A stretch of DNA of 64,000 bases. Origin: an uncultured Sediminibacterium sp. GTDB taxonomy: Bacteria > Bacteroidota > Bacteroidia > Chitinophagales > Chitinophagaceae. Both the position numbers and the translations under genes were made by a program. Location of the stretch: NCBI RefSeq assembly GCF_946481145.1, contig NZ_CAMLMJ010000020.1:1-64000 (forward strand), read 5' to 3'. Shown one piece after another: positions 43,445 through 53,541 of the stretch (its first letter is position 1; each line of letters begins with the position of its first letter). The notes below the pieces were generated by a model. The model was not told where the DNA came from. It was given only the letters and a program-made list of their open reading frames with translations, and ran no database searches.

Positions 43445-45388
43445 ATGAGCATGTCGTATCCGTATCAGATCAAAACCTTTGAAGAATATAAAGCAGCCTA
43501 CCAGAAAAGTATCAGCGATCCAGCTTCTTTTTGGAGCGAAATTGCCGAACATTTTACATGGAAGAAGAAATGGGAGAAAACCCTTGATTGGAACTTTAAA
43601 GAACCAAAAGTGGAATGGTTTAAAGGCGGCAAGTTGAATATTACTGAAAACTGCCTCGACCGTCATTTGGAAACAAAGGGCAACCACCCCGCCATTATTT
43701 GGGAACCAAATGCGGCAGATGAAAATCATCGGATACTCACTTATAAAAAACTACATGAAAAAGTTTGCCAGTTTGCACATGTATTGAAAAATAATGGCGT
43801 ACAAAAAGGAGATCGTGTTTGTATTTATATGGGCATGATTCCTGAACTGGCTATTGCCGTTTTAGCTTGCGCAAGAATCGGCGCCATACATTCTGTAGTA
43901 TTCGGTGGATTTTCTGCACAAAGTATTGCCGACAGACTGGAAGATGCACAAGCAACCTATATTGTTACCTGCGACGGAGCATACAGAGGCGCGAAAGATA
44001 TACCACTCAAATCGGTAATAGACGACGCACTCATTGGAAACAAAACCGTAAAACGCGTTATCGTTGCTACCAGAACACGCACCCCTGTTTCTATGATCAA
44101 AGGCAGAGATGTTTGGTGGGAAGATGAAATGAAACAGGTGGAAGAAAAAGGCATCACTTTCATTGAAGCAGAAGAAATGGATGCAGAAGACCCTCTATTC
44201 ATTTTATATACCTCCGGCTCAACAGGCAAACCCAAAGGTGTGGTACACAGTGTGGCCGGATATATGGTTTATACCAATTACACTTTTATAAACGTATTTC
44301 AATACCAGCCCGGTCAGGTGCATTTTTGTACCGCAGATATAGGTTGGATTACAGGACATAGCTACATTGTTTATGGCCCACTTAGTGCAGGTGCAACTTC
44401 CGTTTTATTTGAAGGAGTGCCTACATGGCCAGATGCAGGTCGCTTTTGGGATATCGTTGATAAATATTGTGTAAATATTCTATATACAGCCCCAACTGCG
44501 ATAAGAAGCCTGATGGGCTTTGGTCTCGGCCCCTTACAGGGTAAAGACCTCTCTTCTCTCAAAGTATTGGGCACAGTGGGTGAACCAATCAACGAAGAAG
44601 CCTGGCATTGGTATGATGAACATGTGGGTAAAAGAAAATGTCCGATCGTTGATACCTGGTGGCAAACAGAAACCGGAGGCTGCCTTATTTCTAACCTGGC
44701 AGGTGTTACGCCTGCAAAACCAGGATGGGCAACCTTACCGATGCCCGGACTTGAAATGGTACTGGTAGATGAAAATGGTAAGGAGATTGTTCAACAAGGT
44801 GATGAAACCATCAGTGGTAATCTTTGTATTAAATCTCCCTGGCCTTCTATTCTCAGAACCACTTATGGAGATCATGAAAGATGCAGGACCAATTATTTTG
44901 CCACCTATGAAAACATGTATTTCACAGGCGATGGTGCTTTAAAAGATAAAGATGGCTTCTTTCGTATTACCGGTCGCGTAGATGATGTATTAAATGTTAG
45001 CGGTCATCGCATCGGTACCGCAGAAGTTGAAAATGCGATTAATATGCACGCCGGTGTTGTAGAAAGTGCCGTAGTGGGTTATCCGCATGATATCAAAGGA
45101 CAGGGCATTTACGCATACATTATTTATCAGGGCTCACATGCACAAGACACCCATGGCACCGGTGATTTGGTAAGAAAAGATATCCTGCAAACCGTAACAA
45201 GAATCATTGGCGCTATCGCAAAACCCGATAAAATTCAGTTTGTAAGCGGATTACCTAAAACCAGAAGTGGAAAAATAATGCGCAGAATACTGCGCAAAAT
45301 AGCAGAAGGTGAAACAGAAAATTTGGGTGATACTAGTACTTTATTGGACCCTGGTGTAGTCGACGAAATAAAAAAAGGAAAACTTTAG
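43445..45388 (+). CDS. acs: Acetyl-CoA synthetase
   Basis: A 647-residue adenylate-forming ligase that makes acetyl-CoA from acetate, ATP and CoA. The signature YTSGSTGKPKGVVHS, the A5 motif DTWWQTETGG, the CoA region SGHRIGTAEVENA and the C-terminal PKTRSGKIMRR are all present. Lys610 is the lysine that is acetylated in regulated homologues, and its position equals Lys609 of E. coli. It is divergent from the MHS transporter, suggesting uptake and activation of acetate or a related acid. The TATATTTA at 43422-43429 is one base from the -7 consensus. Confidence 0.96.
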   Translation: MSMSYPYQIKTFEEYKAAYQKSISDPASFWSEIAEHFTWKKKWEKTLDWNFKEPKVEWFKGGKLNITENCLDRHLETKGNHPAIIWEPNAADENHRILTYKKLHEKVCQFAHVLKNNGVQKGDRVCIYMGMIPELAIAVLACARIGAIHSVVFGGFSAQSIADRLEDAQATYIVTCDGAYRGAKDIPLKSVIDDALIGNKTVKRVIVATRTRTPVSMIKGRDVWWEDEMKQVEEKGITFIEAEEMDAEDPLFILYTSGSTGKPKGVVHSVAGYMVYTNYTFINVFQYQPGQVHFCTADIGWITGHSYIVYGPLSAGATSVLFEGVPTWPDAGRFWDIVDKYCVNILYTAPTAIRSLMGFGLGPLQGKDLSSLKVLGTVGEPINEEAWHWYDEHVGKRKCPIVDTWWQTETGGCLISNLAGVTPAKPGWATLPMPGLEMVLVDENGKEIVQQGDETISGNLCIKSPWPSILRTTYGDHERCRTNYFATYENMYFTGDGALKDKDGFFRITGRVDDVLNVSGHRIGTAEVENAINMHAGVVESAVVGYPHDIKGQGIYAYIIYQGSHAQDTHGTGDLVRKDILQTVTRIIGAIAKPDKIQFVSGLPKTRSGKIMRRILRKIAEGETENLGDTSTLLDPGVVDEIKKGKL

Positions 45389-45484
45389 TTTTTATTGCCA
45401 CTGGTTAATTATCTGATAAATAAGCAAGCTACTCTGTGGTCATCTTTATATATGGCTAATGCTTTCTTATAGTATCTTTAAGAG

Positions 45485-46372
45485 ATGAAAAAAGTACTGT
45501 GCGTTTACTTATTCACCTGCATTGCTTTGTGCAGCCAATCCCAAAACCTGATCTGGTTTATGGAAAATGGCAAATTTGGTTTCCTCAATAAAAAAACAGG
45601 AAATACAGCCATCACGCCTCAGTTTACTTTTGCCAGTCAATTTTATGAAGGCTCTGCCGTTGCCGCCGTCGGGAATTATCTATTGCTATCAAAATATGGT
45701 TTCATTAACGAAAAAGGCAAATGGCTTATACCCCCACAATTCAATGCCGCCGGGCATTTTTCCGAAGGGAAGGCCAGGGTACAATTAAATGGTAAATGGG
45801 GTTATATCAATAAAAAAGGAACCTTTATTATACAACCTCAATTTGCGCTATGCTACGAGTTTAAAGGAGGACTTGCGCAAGCCTCAGTTAAAAGCAACTT
45901 ATGGGGGTTAATAGATAGCACAGGAAAATTTATCGTACAACCGGAATACTATAATATTACCGACGCATACGCTGGTATCACCTGTACACAAAAAAACATG
46001 ACAGATACCTGGGAAATACTTGATATTAAAAAGAAGACAAGTATTAAAACGGCGTTTACCAGGATGTATGCATTTGCTGATAGTTTAGCACCAGCTAGAG
46101 ATACCAGTAACAAATGGGGATTTGTAAATACATCAGGTAATTGGGTAATTCAACCTCAATTCACCAATGCCAGCTCTTTCTCTGAAGGATTAGCCGCTGT
46201 TGAAAAAGACTATGGAGCATGGGGTTTTATAGACAAAACAGGAACATGGATTATTGCTCCCTCATTTCAAAGGTCAGGTTTTTTTAATAAAGGCCTGGCC
46301 TTAATGGAAAAAGGAAATGATCTTGTTTATATAGATAAAGAGGGAACCCCGGTGTATAGTTTTAAAAGATAG
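45485..46372 (+). CDS. WG-repeat protein, secreted, shorter form
   Basis: A 295-residue exported protein (signal peptide MKKVLCVYLFTCIALCSQS). It consists of about eight WG repeats, for example LNGKWGYINKKGTFIIQPQF and DKTGTWIIAPSF, each ending in a short FxEGxA segment. It is related in repeat type to the larger protein ending at 38175 but lacks that protein's C-terminal region. The function is unknown. The convergent DUF1501 gene ends 30 bases downstream. Confidence 0.85.
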   Translation: MKKVLCVYLFTCIALCSQSQNLIWFMENGKFGFLNKKTGNTAITPQFTFASQFYEGSAVAAVGNYLLLSKYGFINEKGKWLIPPQFNAAGHFSEGKARVQLNGKWGYINKKGTFIIQPQFALCYEFKGGLAQASVKSNLWGLIDSTGKFIVQPEYYNITDAYAGITCTQKNMTDTWEILDIKKKTSIKTAFTRMYAFADSLAPARDTSNKWGFVNTSGNWVIQPQFTNASSFSEGLAAVEKDYGAWGFIDKTGTWIIAPSFQRSGFFNKGLALMEKGNDLVYIDKEGTPVYSFKR

Positions 46373-46402
46373 CTAACGTCACAACTCCCTCTATAACATC
46401 CA

Positions 46403-47662
46403 TTATACTTTCATCAATCCAATATCCTGTCCATCCCAACCCGGAAACATCCCTTTTGTTTGTTTCAGTTGAAGATGCCCTTTCGCAACCGCACTGAATA
46501 CTGCCCTGAAATCTGTTGATACCGGCAGGTCTCTACCATCTTCCAAATCTGCTTTTGCAAGTGATTTGATATTGTGGTACACTTTCCCTCCTTTTACATC
46601 ATTACCTAATACGAACAAACAACTGGCCCTTCCATGATCGGTTCCACCGGTTCCATTCTGGTGTGCTGTGCGTCCGAATTCTGTCATAGTCATCACGGTT
46701 ACATCATCCTGGTATTGTCCCATATCAGTCCAGAATGCTGCGATACTATCGCTGAAATCGCGGAGATTTCTGGCAAATGCGCCATTAAGGGTGCCTTGAT
46801 TAAAGTGGGTATCCCATCCACCACTTTCTGCAAATGCTACTTCCACACCTACATCCATTTTAATTAAGGTTGCAATCTGCTTAAGTGAATTACCCAAAGG
46901 AGAATTAGGATAAACTGCACCATTGGCCGGCTGATAATTTTTGATATCACTCGACTTCAAAATCTTCATCGCTTCAAAACTTTCCTTGCCGGTTTTATTC
47001 AATAACTGGTTACTGGTTTGATCGTATAAAGATTCAAATGATTTTGCAGCCGCATTTCCAGCCATTGGGTTTCCTTGCATTTGAATCGCAAAATCCTGCA
47101 GGTTACTGATAGCAAGCGCTTCATGATCACCATACAAACTTCTCGGTAAAGCACTGGTTAAACTAACTGCACTAAATGGAGTAGCTTCATGACCCGTTAA
47201 TCCAACGGCCCTGTTTAACCAACCGCTGTTTGTTCCTTTGTTAAAAGGTGTGCCACTCTCCATAAAATCCTGTGCATCAAAATGACTTCTGGTATTATTC
47301 GGACTGCCAACACCATGAACAACTGCCATTCTTCCTTCTTTAAAATAAGACGACAAACTGTTTAGTGCAGGGTGTAAACCGAATTTCCCGTCGAGATCCA
47401 TCAAGCCACCTTGTGTTTGTGACGGACTCATATATAATGTGGGCCTGAGCGATTTCAGGTTTTCGTCTGCAAATGGACTAACCGCCATTAACCCATCCAT
47501 AGCACCTCTTTGGAAAATACAAACCAATACTTTGTTCCTTTTGTATGGGTGTAGTATTTTTCTGGTATCGGCTGCACGTGCAATAAAATTGGGCACGCCA
47601 CCAAAACCTGCAGCAAAAAGTGCCATGGCACCTGATTTCATAAATGCTCGTCTGTTGGTCAT
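46403..47662 (-). CDS. DUF1501 domain protein, probably Tat-exported
   Basis: A 419-residue protein with a twin-arginine-like signal (NRRAFMKSGAMALFAAGF). It belongs to DUF1501, a family with an alkaline-phosphatase/sulfatase-like fold; visible segments are VCIFQRGAMDGLMAV, HGVGSPNNTRSHFDAQDFM, SGGWDTH and MTEFGRTAHQNGTGGTDHG, where His and Asp could bind metal. The enzyme activity is not known. It is downstream of the DUF1800 gene on the same strand with an 88-base gap; these two families are very often neighbours in Bacteroidota and Planctomycetota, so they probably act together. Confidence 0.9.
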   Translation of the reverse strand: MTNRRAFMKSGAMALFAAGFGGVPNFIARAADTRKILHPYKRNKVLVCIFQRGAMDGLMAVSPFADENLKSLRPTLYMSPSQTQGGLMDLDGKFGLHPALNSLSSYFKEGRMAVVHGVGSPNNTRSHFDAQDFMESGTPFNKGTNSGWLNRAVGLTGHEATPFSAVSLTSALPRSLYGDHEALAISNLQDFAIQMQGNPMAGNAAAKSFESLYDQTSNQLLNKTGKESFEAMKILKSSDIKNYQPANGAVYPNSPLGNSLKQIATLIKMDVGVEVAFAESGGWDTHFNQGTLNGAFARNLRDFSDSIAAFWTDMGQYQDDVTVMTMTEFGRTAHQNGTGGTDHGRASCLFVLGNDVKGGKVYHNIKSLAKADLEDGRDLPVSTDFRAVFSAVAKGHLQLKQTKGMFPGWDGQDIGLMKV

Positions 47663-47750
47663 AGTTGATGTTTTATAAACACGTGTAAAAACTCCGTCGT
47701 ATTACAGTGATTGAAATATTGTTGATTTGAATAAATTTTATCGCCTGCTT

Positions 47751-49685
47751 TTACTTCCGCTGAAATTCAGGAGAACCAATGATAATTCCTACTACTTGAG
47801 CAACAGTTGCCGCAGTATTATTCATGGCATAAATATCTTTCCCTTTCGGATCCTGCTTTCTGTTTGGCTGCTCTTCATTTTCATCTTCTACCATTTCTGT
47901 TTTCACCTTTGCAGCAGCGGCATTTATTTTCTGTTCTACATTAGCATCTCTAACCATTGCCGTTAACCTTTTAATATTTTCTTCGAGGTTTCTTTCAGGC
48001 AATAGAAGTTTACTATAAATACGCAATGCCTGGTCTGCACTTTCCGGTTCATGGTTTTCATTTAGTGCAAGCAGGTTCAGACGAACTCCTGGGATTTTCT
48101 GTGTTGCCAATGCGAGTCCGAAATTCATCCTGTTTAATAATGCACCGCTATTGATCCAAAAATTTGCGCGATCAGGAAATCCGGTAGGAGCTTGATAATA
48201 ATAAAAACGTTGCCCCATCTTTGTGCACCACGTATACAATTGATAAGGTTGTAATACCTGCGCCTTTGTTGCTCTTACTGCACTTATGGCAAATTCAAAT
48301 GGAGATTTTACTTTTTCACGCAATGCATCTTTCGACCAGAAATCAGGATGATTTACCATGGCAATCATCATGGCCTTAATATTCCCTTCTGTATCACGAT
48401 AAGTTTGGGCCAATGTTTTAATAAGTGCCGGGGATGGCTCATCCGACACAAAACGTCTGGCCAATTTTGTTGCAATAAACTGTGCAGTAGAAGCATGTTT
48501 CGCAAGCATGTTCAACACTTCTACCCCCTCCTGATAACCGTCTTTCCCACTGAATTGCTTTCCTAATACTGTTTTTGGATTTTCATCGTGTTTATCTTCC
48601 CTGAAGAGAAAATCACCATCAACAATTAATCCTCGTCTTTCCATTTGTTTCTCATTCAGGTTTTCTACCAATTTTTTTGCCGGACCTTCTTTATACATGG
48701 GTCGCACGCTCCATCCGGTTAGTGCTCTTGCCACTTCAGTTACATCTTTTTGTGCATATCCGCCATCTACCCCCAGCGTATGCAATTCCATTACTTCACG
48801 TGCATAATTCTCATTAAGCCCTTTTGTTTTTCTTGCGGCAATTGCTTGCTGCACCAACGCATTTCCTGCCATGGATGTATCCATCAATCTGGCTTCAACA
48901 CGTTCTCTTGCAGCCTTAAGCATCGCATTGTTCTGTTGTTTGCGTGTACGTTCATTATCATTACTCACACTCAATGCATTATCCAGGTATTCCAGCATAG
49001 CCGGATGTTTGGCGGTGGCCATTAACATGTCTTTGAAACTACCCAACACATAGGGCCTAATGGCATCACGCTCATAAGTAAGCACGTATTGCTGGCTTTG
49101 TCCTTTTGTAAGCGAAACATTAAAATGGTTGAACCAGAAATCAGTTAATATTTCTTTCAATTGATTATTGCTGTAAACAGCCCTTAACACTTTCTGGTTA
49201 ATTAGTTGTCTGTGTAGTTCCTGCACTGGTCTTATACCTTGTTCACGAACTACTTTAGCTATTAAAGCCCGGTATTCCTGTTTATTGGTATCACCGATTG
49301 AATCGGCCTTGATAATTTTATTGCGGATGCCATAACGTAAAATCTGGGCGGGGGTGAGATAGGTATTTACAATGGCTTCATTATCCATTTTTAAAGCCTC
49401 GAAATTTGCCAATCGTTTATCCAGTTCCTGATCGGGCAAGTTAGCATCCAATTGTTGTTGCAACCATTGCTCCAACCCCATGTTTACCACCTGTTCAATT
49501 TGTCCGGGTTGAATGCCATAACTAAACCTGTTCAATAAATGAGCCGCAGCCTGCTCTTTGGTAAGGCCTGCTTTTTTATAGGGCATTTTTATTTCTGGAA
49601 GACTACTCTTGTTGTTGGTAAATGCAGCCCCCAATGTAAACAGGGCTCCAACAGTAAAGGTTTTAAACATTCGCTTCAGGGACAT
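47751..49685 (-). CDS. DUF1800 domain protein
   Basis: A 644-residue protein of the DUF1800 family with a hydrophobic N-terminal signal (KRMFKTFTVGALFTLGAAF). Family features visible are AAHLLNRFSYGIQPGQIEQV near residue 45, LTDFWFNHFNVSL, NENYAREVMELHTLGVDGGYAQKDVTEVARALTGW and PTGFPDRANFWINSGALLNRMNF. The region at about 585-620 is acidic (VEDENEEQPNRKQD) and unlike the rest. The function is unknown; it pairs with the DUF1501 gene downstream, and may be exported for polysaccharide or envelope work. Confidence 0.9.
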   Translation of the reverse strand: MSLKRMFKTFTVGALFTLGAAFTNNKSSLPEIKMPYKKAGLTKEQAAAHLLNRFSYGIQPGQIEQVVNMGLEQWLQQQLDANLPDQELDKRLANFEALKMDNEAIVNTYLTPAQILRYGIRNKIIKADSIGDTNKQEYRALIAKVVREQGIRPVQELHRQLINQKVLRAVYSNNQLKEILTDFWFNHFNVSLTKGQSQQYVLTYERDAIRPYVLGSFKDMLMATAKHPAMLEYLDNALSVSNDNERTRKQQNNAMLKAARERVEARLMDTSMAGNALVQQAIAARKTKGLNENYAREVMELHTLGVDGGYAQKDVTEVARALTGWSVRPMYKEGPAKKLVENLNEKQMERRGLIVDGDFLFREDKHDENPKTVLGKQFSGKDGYQEGVEVLNMLAKHASTAQFIATKLARRFVSDEPSPALIKTLAQTYRDTEGNIKAMMIAMVNHPDFWSKDALREKVKSPFEFAISAVRATKAQVLQPYQLYTWCTKMGQRFYYYQAPTGFPDRANFWINSGALLNRMNFGLALATQKIPGVRLNLLALNENHEPESADQALRIYSKLLLPERNLEENIKRLTAMVRDANVEQKINAAAAKVKTEMVEDENEEQPNRKQDPKGKDIYAMNNTAATVAQVVGIIIGSPEFQRK

Positions 49686-49748
49686 TGGTTTTCGTTTTTC
49701 TTTTGACTGGGGGTTGGGTGGAAGGTTTAATCTTTATGATTAAAAATG

Positions 49749-49820
49749 ATTGCCACTGAATACACGGAGAAGCACAGCATAAGTTTATTTTTTCTGTGCG
49801 TTTCTGTGCCCTCAGTGGCA
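49749..49820. repeat. Diverged inverted repeat of GCCACTGAATACACG words
   Basis: TTGCCACTGAATACACGG at the left is mirrored by CTGTGCCCTCAGTGGCAA at the right, with many G-T pairs. It is a degenerate relative of the perfect repeat at 6231-6304 and lies between the DUF1800 start and the end of the OPT gene. Confidence 0.75.
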
Positions 49821-49851
49821 AAAAAAAGAGCGCCTGAACAGACGCTCTTTT
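49820..49851 (-). terminator. Intrinsic terminator of the OPT gene
   Basis: On the minus strand AAAAGAGCG pairs with CGCTCTTTT (49824-49832 and 49843-49851), and the run of A at 49820-49827 is a T run on the minus strand. It starts nine bases after the OPT stop codon. Confidence 0.85.
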
Positions 49852-49859
49852 CACTAAGA

Positions 49860-51911
49860 TTAAGTTGTTTTTTTCATAGCAACCCGATACAGTATAAAGC
49901 CCATGATGGCAAAGAACAAGGTACCTAACAGGAAGTATCCGTTTTCTGTGAAGGCACTCACCAATCCATGTTCCATACTGATACTTTTCAGGAATTGTTC
50001 TCCTCCAGATGTACCGGTAATAAATGCAATCACAACACCTGCAACGGCACCGCCCGCAACCAGACCGGTAGCGAATAAGCTTCCTTTACTCAGTTCCTCT
50101 TCTTCTGCACTTACTTCCTTTTTATCTTTTTTCTGCTTGCCTTCCACAATTCCACGAATAGCACCACCAATAAATATAGGCAGGGTAGTGGCAAGTGGCA
50201 GGTAAACCCCAATTGCAAAACTCAACGATTTAATACCACAAAGTTCCATCACCACTGCCAGGAACATCCCTACAATAACATACTGCCAGTCGAGATTTTG
50301 AGACAGGATACCTTTAATTAAAGTAGCCATCAATGTTGCCTGAGGGGCAGGATATTTTTCTGTTCCGATAGCATGTTGTATCCCCTGTTGTACCATTTCA
50401 GTGGTTGGTTTATCAAGGAACTTCACCGTTATACCAATAACAATGGATGATACAATAGCGCCTACAAACAAAGCTATTTGCTGGTTACGTGGTGTAGCGC
50501 CAACAATATAACCACTCTTTAAATCCTGTGAAGTGGCACCCGCATTGGCAGCAGCAATACAAATCATACCTCCTACAACCAACACCAGTGGTTCATAGGC
50601 CTGACCAGACCAGCCAAGACTTAAGAATATCAGGCTGGTTCCCATAACGGTAGCGATGGTCATACCGCTGATTGGGTTATTTGAAGATCCAATTAAGCCC
50701 ACAATTCGGGATGATACCGTAACAAACAATGCACCGAACAATACTACTAGTATTCCTATCAAAATTTTCTGAAGAAAACCATCTCCGGGTAAACTCGGTA
50801 TAACAGAGATAATGGCTATCAGGGCAAGACTACCTAAACCCACAATTTTTAAGCTAAGGTCTTTGTCTGTACGTGAAACATTAATGCCAGATGCAGCACC
50901 GCCGCCCTTGAGAGAAGCCATGCTACCCTTTACAGATTTTACAATGGTAGGTAAGGTCTTAAGCAGTGTAATGATACCTCCAGCAGCAACAGTACCAGCG
51001 CCTACCTGACGTACATAAGCATAATAGATAGCCGCAGAGTAATCAGCGAAAGTATGTGTTACCGGATCCCATCCGCCTTTACCACCTGCTTTTGTAATAT
51101 CTGCCAGGTATCCAAGTTTAGCCAACTGAATGGCAATAGCGTCAGCAGGAACAAGGGTTGATAACAATGGAATAAATACCATCCAGCTAAGCACACTACC
51201 CGCAACCAGTACCCCTGCAATTCGAGGTCCGATGATATAACCTACCCCAAGGTATTCCGGCGTAATTTCACCACTCACTTTGGCTGATGGGAAGAATTTA
51301 TTGATTTGTTTAGTGGCATAGAAAGGTGTCTCCGCTATCACATGCATTACTTTTTGCAGAAGAGCATATACAAAAGCAACACCCAGACCCCAAAAAGCAG
51401 TTTTAGCAAAATCTCCCCCTCTCTCTCCAGCTTTTAATACATCTCCGCAAGCAGTACCCTCCGGATATGGAAGATTATCGTGCTCATTTACAATCAACGC
51501 TTTTCTCAGTGGCACCATTAATAAGGTACCCAGTAATCCGCCCACAATTGCAAGTATGAGAATAGTGAGATAATTAAAATATTCAGCACTGGAAGGAGAA
51601 GATAAAAACAGGAAACCTGGTAATGTGAATGCCACCCCTGCTGCAATACTTTCACCAGCAGAACCGGTAGTTTGTATGATATTATTTTCAAGAATCGTGG
51701 TCTTCAAAAATTTTCTACCCAGTGTAATGGCAATTACGGCAATTGGTATAGAAGCTGAAACGGTTAACCCGGCTTTCAGCGCTAGATAAACTGTGGCCGC
51801 GCCAAAAATTACACCGAAGAGACTACCTACCAGAATCGATTTTACGGTAAGCTCTTTCATATTTGTTTCGGGGGAAACAAAGGGTTTAAAAGTTTTTTGA
51901 GATTGGGACAT
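49860..51911 (-). CDS. Oligopeptide transporter, OPT family
   Basis: A 683-residue membrane carrier of the OPT family with about 16 hydrophobic segments. The N-terminal region TVKSILVGSLFGVIFGAATVYLALKAGLT and the segments NLPYPEGTACGDVLKAGERGG and GATSQDLKSGYIVGATPRNQQIALFVGA match the bacterial branch (YSL-like/EspB). It carries oligopeptides or metal-chelate compounds; which one is not clear. The start at 51911 is chosen because longer frames add a short stretch with no similarity. It is divergent from the POT peptide transporter gene (94-base gap). Confidence 0.93.
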   Translation of the reverse strand: MSQSQKTFKPFVSPETNMKELTVKSILVGSLFGVIFGAATVYLALKAGLTVSASIPIAVIAITLGRKFLKTTILENNIIQTTGSAGESIAAGVAFTLPGFLFLSSPSSAEYFNYLTILILAIVGGLLGTLLMVPLRKALIVNEHDNLPYPEGTACGDVLKAGERGGDFAKTAFWGLGVAFVYALLQKVMHVIAETPFYATKQINKFFPSAKVSGEITPEYLGVGYIIGPRIAGVLVAGSVLSWMVFIPLLSTLVPADAIAIQLAKLGYLADITKAGGKGGWDPVTHTFADYSAAIYYAYVRQVGAGTVAAGGIITLLKTLPTIVKSVKGSMASLKGGGAASGINVSRTDKDLSLKIVGLGSLALIAIISVIPSLPGDGFLQKILIGILVVLFGALFVTVSSRIVGLIGSSNNPISGMTIATVMGTSLIFLSLGWSGQAYEPLVLVVGGMICIAAANAGATSQDLKSGYIVGATPRNQQIALFVGAIVSSIVIGITVKFLDKPTTEMVQQGIQHAIGTEKYPAPQATLMATLIKGILSQNLDWQYVIVGMFLAVVMELCGIKSLSFAIGVYLPLATTLPIFIGGAIRGIVEGKQKKDKKEVSAEEEELSKGSLFATGLVAGGAVAGVVIAFITGTSGGEQFLKSISMEHGLVSAFTENGYFLLGTLFFAIMGFILYRVAMKKTT

Positions 51912-52005
51912 GAGTTGGTTTTTAGATGAAGCAAGCATTTTTTTCGGCAAACAATGAACCGTTTACCGATAGTTTCCGATACTTTTAAATTTCAAAATAC
52001 GATTT

Positions 52006-53448
52006 ATGTCTGATATACAAAAAGAGTCAAAGAAAGGCAGTATGCCAAAATCGATTCCATTTATCATTGGAAGCGAGATTGCAGAAAGATTTAGCTTTTA
52101 TGGCTTGCGCTCCATTATGGTTACTTATATGGCTGTCGCATTTTTTAATCCAACCCTAAACCCCGCACTCACCGCTGAAGCCGATGCCAAAGCAAATGAG
52201 ATGTCGCACCTTTTTGTAACACTGGCCTATTTCATGCCCATGGTTGGAGCCATAATGGCAGATTGGTTTTTTGGAAAATACAGGGTTATCCTATTGGTAT
52301 CAATATTATACACTATCGGCCACTTGATTCTTGCAATATCAGATAATAGCTATACGGTTTTCAGTGCCGGATTAGTAGTAATTGCCTGCTGTGCCGGAGG
52401 TATTAAATCCTGTGTGTCTGCAAACGTGGGCGACCAGTTCGATAAATCAAATGAACACCTGCTTTCAAAAGCATATGGCTGGTTTTATATGAGTATCAAT
52501 ACCGGAGGCACACTAGCTCCTTTATTTATCCCTTTGCTAAAAAAATACTATGGCCCTGAAATCGCCTTTGGTGTGCCTGGTATTCTGATGGCCCTGGCTA
52601 CCATTTTATTCTGGTTAGGTAGGAAAAAATATGTGCGTGTTCCACCGGCTGGTATTAAAAAAGAGAATTTCTTTTCTATTTCCATCTATGCACTAATAAA
52701 ATTATTCAGCCGCAAACCCGGACAAAAAGTTTGGGAGGCTGTTGGAGAAAAATACTCAGCAACATCTATTGATGGTATCAAAGCTGTTTACCGCGTATTA
52801 GCTGTTTTTGCTTTTACCCCTATTTTTTGGGCACTTTGGGATCAGAACCTTTCGGAATGGGTATTACAGGCTACCAGGTTAGACCTGACCCTTGTCGGAG
52901 ATTTTTCCATTTTACCAGAGCAAATCAATTTTATCAACCCTTTATTCCTGGTATTATTAATTCCTGTTTTTAACTCTCTTATTTTCCCTTTTCTAGAAAA
53001 AAGGGGAATTAAAATCAGTCCTCTACGCAAAATAGGAGCCGGACTGGTCGTAATAGGCATTTCATTTACCATTATTGCCCTGATTCAGGAAAGTATTGAT
53101 GCGGGTGGAAAACCATCGGTTTGGTGGCAGATAATAGCCTATATCCTGTTGGCTGCATCAGAAATACTTGTTTCAGTTACCTGTCTTGAATATGCATATA
53201 CACACTCACCCGTATCAATGAAAAGTACCATGAGTGCATTATACCTGCTGGGTATTTCTGCGGGTAACCTTTTAGTGGGTCTGATTAATGGAAATATCGT
53301 CGACAAAGGATTTTTCAGTCAGTTTACCGGTGCACGTTATTATTGGTTATTTATTGGCATACTAGCCGTTTCCATACTATTGTTTATGCTGGTAGCCAAA
53401 AGACTACCGGAAAAACGCTATGTAGGCGTTGCCGAAGCGGAAAACTAA
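52006..53448 (+). CDS. Proton-dependent oligopeptide transporter, POT family
   Basis: A 480-residue MFS-type carrier of di- and tripeptides driven by protons. Family features are EIAERFSFYGLRSIMVTYM (the ExxERFxYYG motif), FFGKYRVILLVSILY, and GGIKSCVSANVGDQF. The C-terminal half has VLAVFAFTPIFWALWDQ, typical of DtpT-like members. Next to the divergent OPT gene it suggests a peptide-uptake pair. A TACTTTTA at 51981-51988 is one base from the -7 consensus. A hairpin follows the stop. Confidence 0.93.
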   Translation: MSDIQKESKKGSMPKSIPFIIGSEIAERFSFYGLRSIMVTYMAVAFFNPTLNPALTAEADAKANEMSHLFVTLAYFMPMVGAIMADWFFGKYRVILLVSILYTIGHLILAISDNSYTVFSAGLVVIACCAGGIKSCVSANVGDQFDKSNEHLLSKAYGWFYMSINTGGTLAPLFIPLLKKYYGPEIAFGVPGILMALATILFWLGRKKYVRVPPAGIKKENFFSISIYALIKLFSRKPGQKVWEAVGEKYSATSIDGIKAVYRVLAVFAFTPIFWALWDQNLSEWVLQATRLDLTLVGDFSILPEQINFINPLFLVLLIPVFNSLIFPFLEKRGIKISPLRKIGAGLVVIGISFTIIALIQESIDAGGKPSVWWQIIAYILLAASEILVSVTCLEYAYTHSPVSMKSTMSALYLLGISAGNLLVGLINGNIVDKGFFSQFTGARYYWLFIGILAVSILLFMLVAKRLPEKRYVGVAEAEN

Positions 53449-53457
53449 TTTTTGAGT

Positions 53458-53493
53458 ATGAGTAGGGCGTTAACAAAAAAACACCCTACTCAT
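53458..53493 (+). terminator. Hairpin between the POT gene and purD
   Basis: ATGAGTAGGG (53458-53467) pairs exactly with CCCTACTCAT (53484-53493). There is an A run in the loop but no T run after the stem, so termination is probable but not strong. Confidence 0.55.
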
Positions 53494-53541
53494 GCTGAAA
53501 ATCCTACATAGAGCCTACTTTCGCCACCTGAACTTATTTCT

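Noticed and set aside
49746..49928. Short frame reading EYTEKHSI and CVSVPSVAKK
   Set aside because: It is translation of the GCCACTGAATACACG repeat, a pattern known to give spurious proteins in many genomes.
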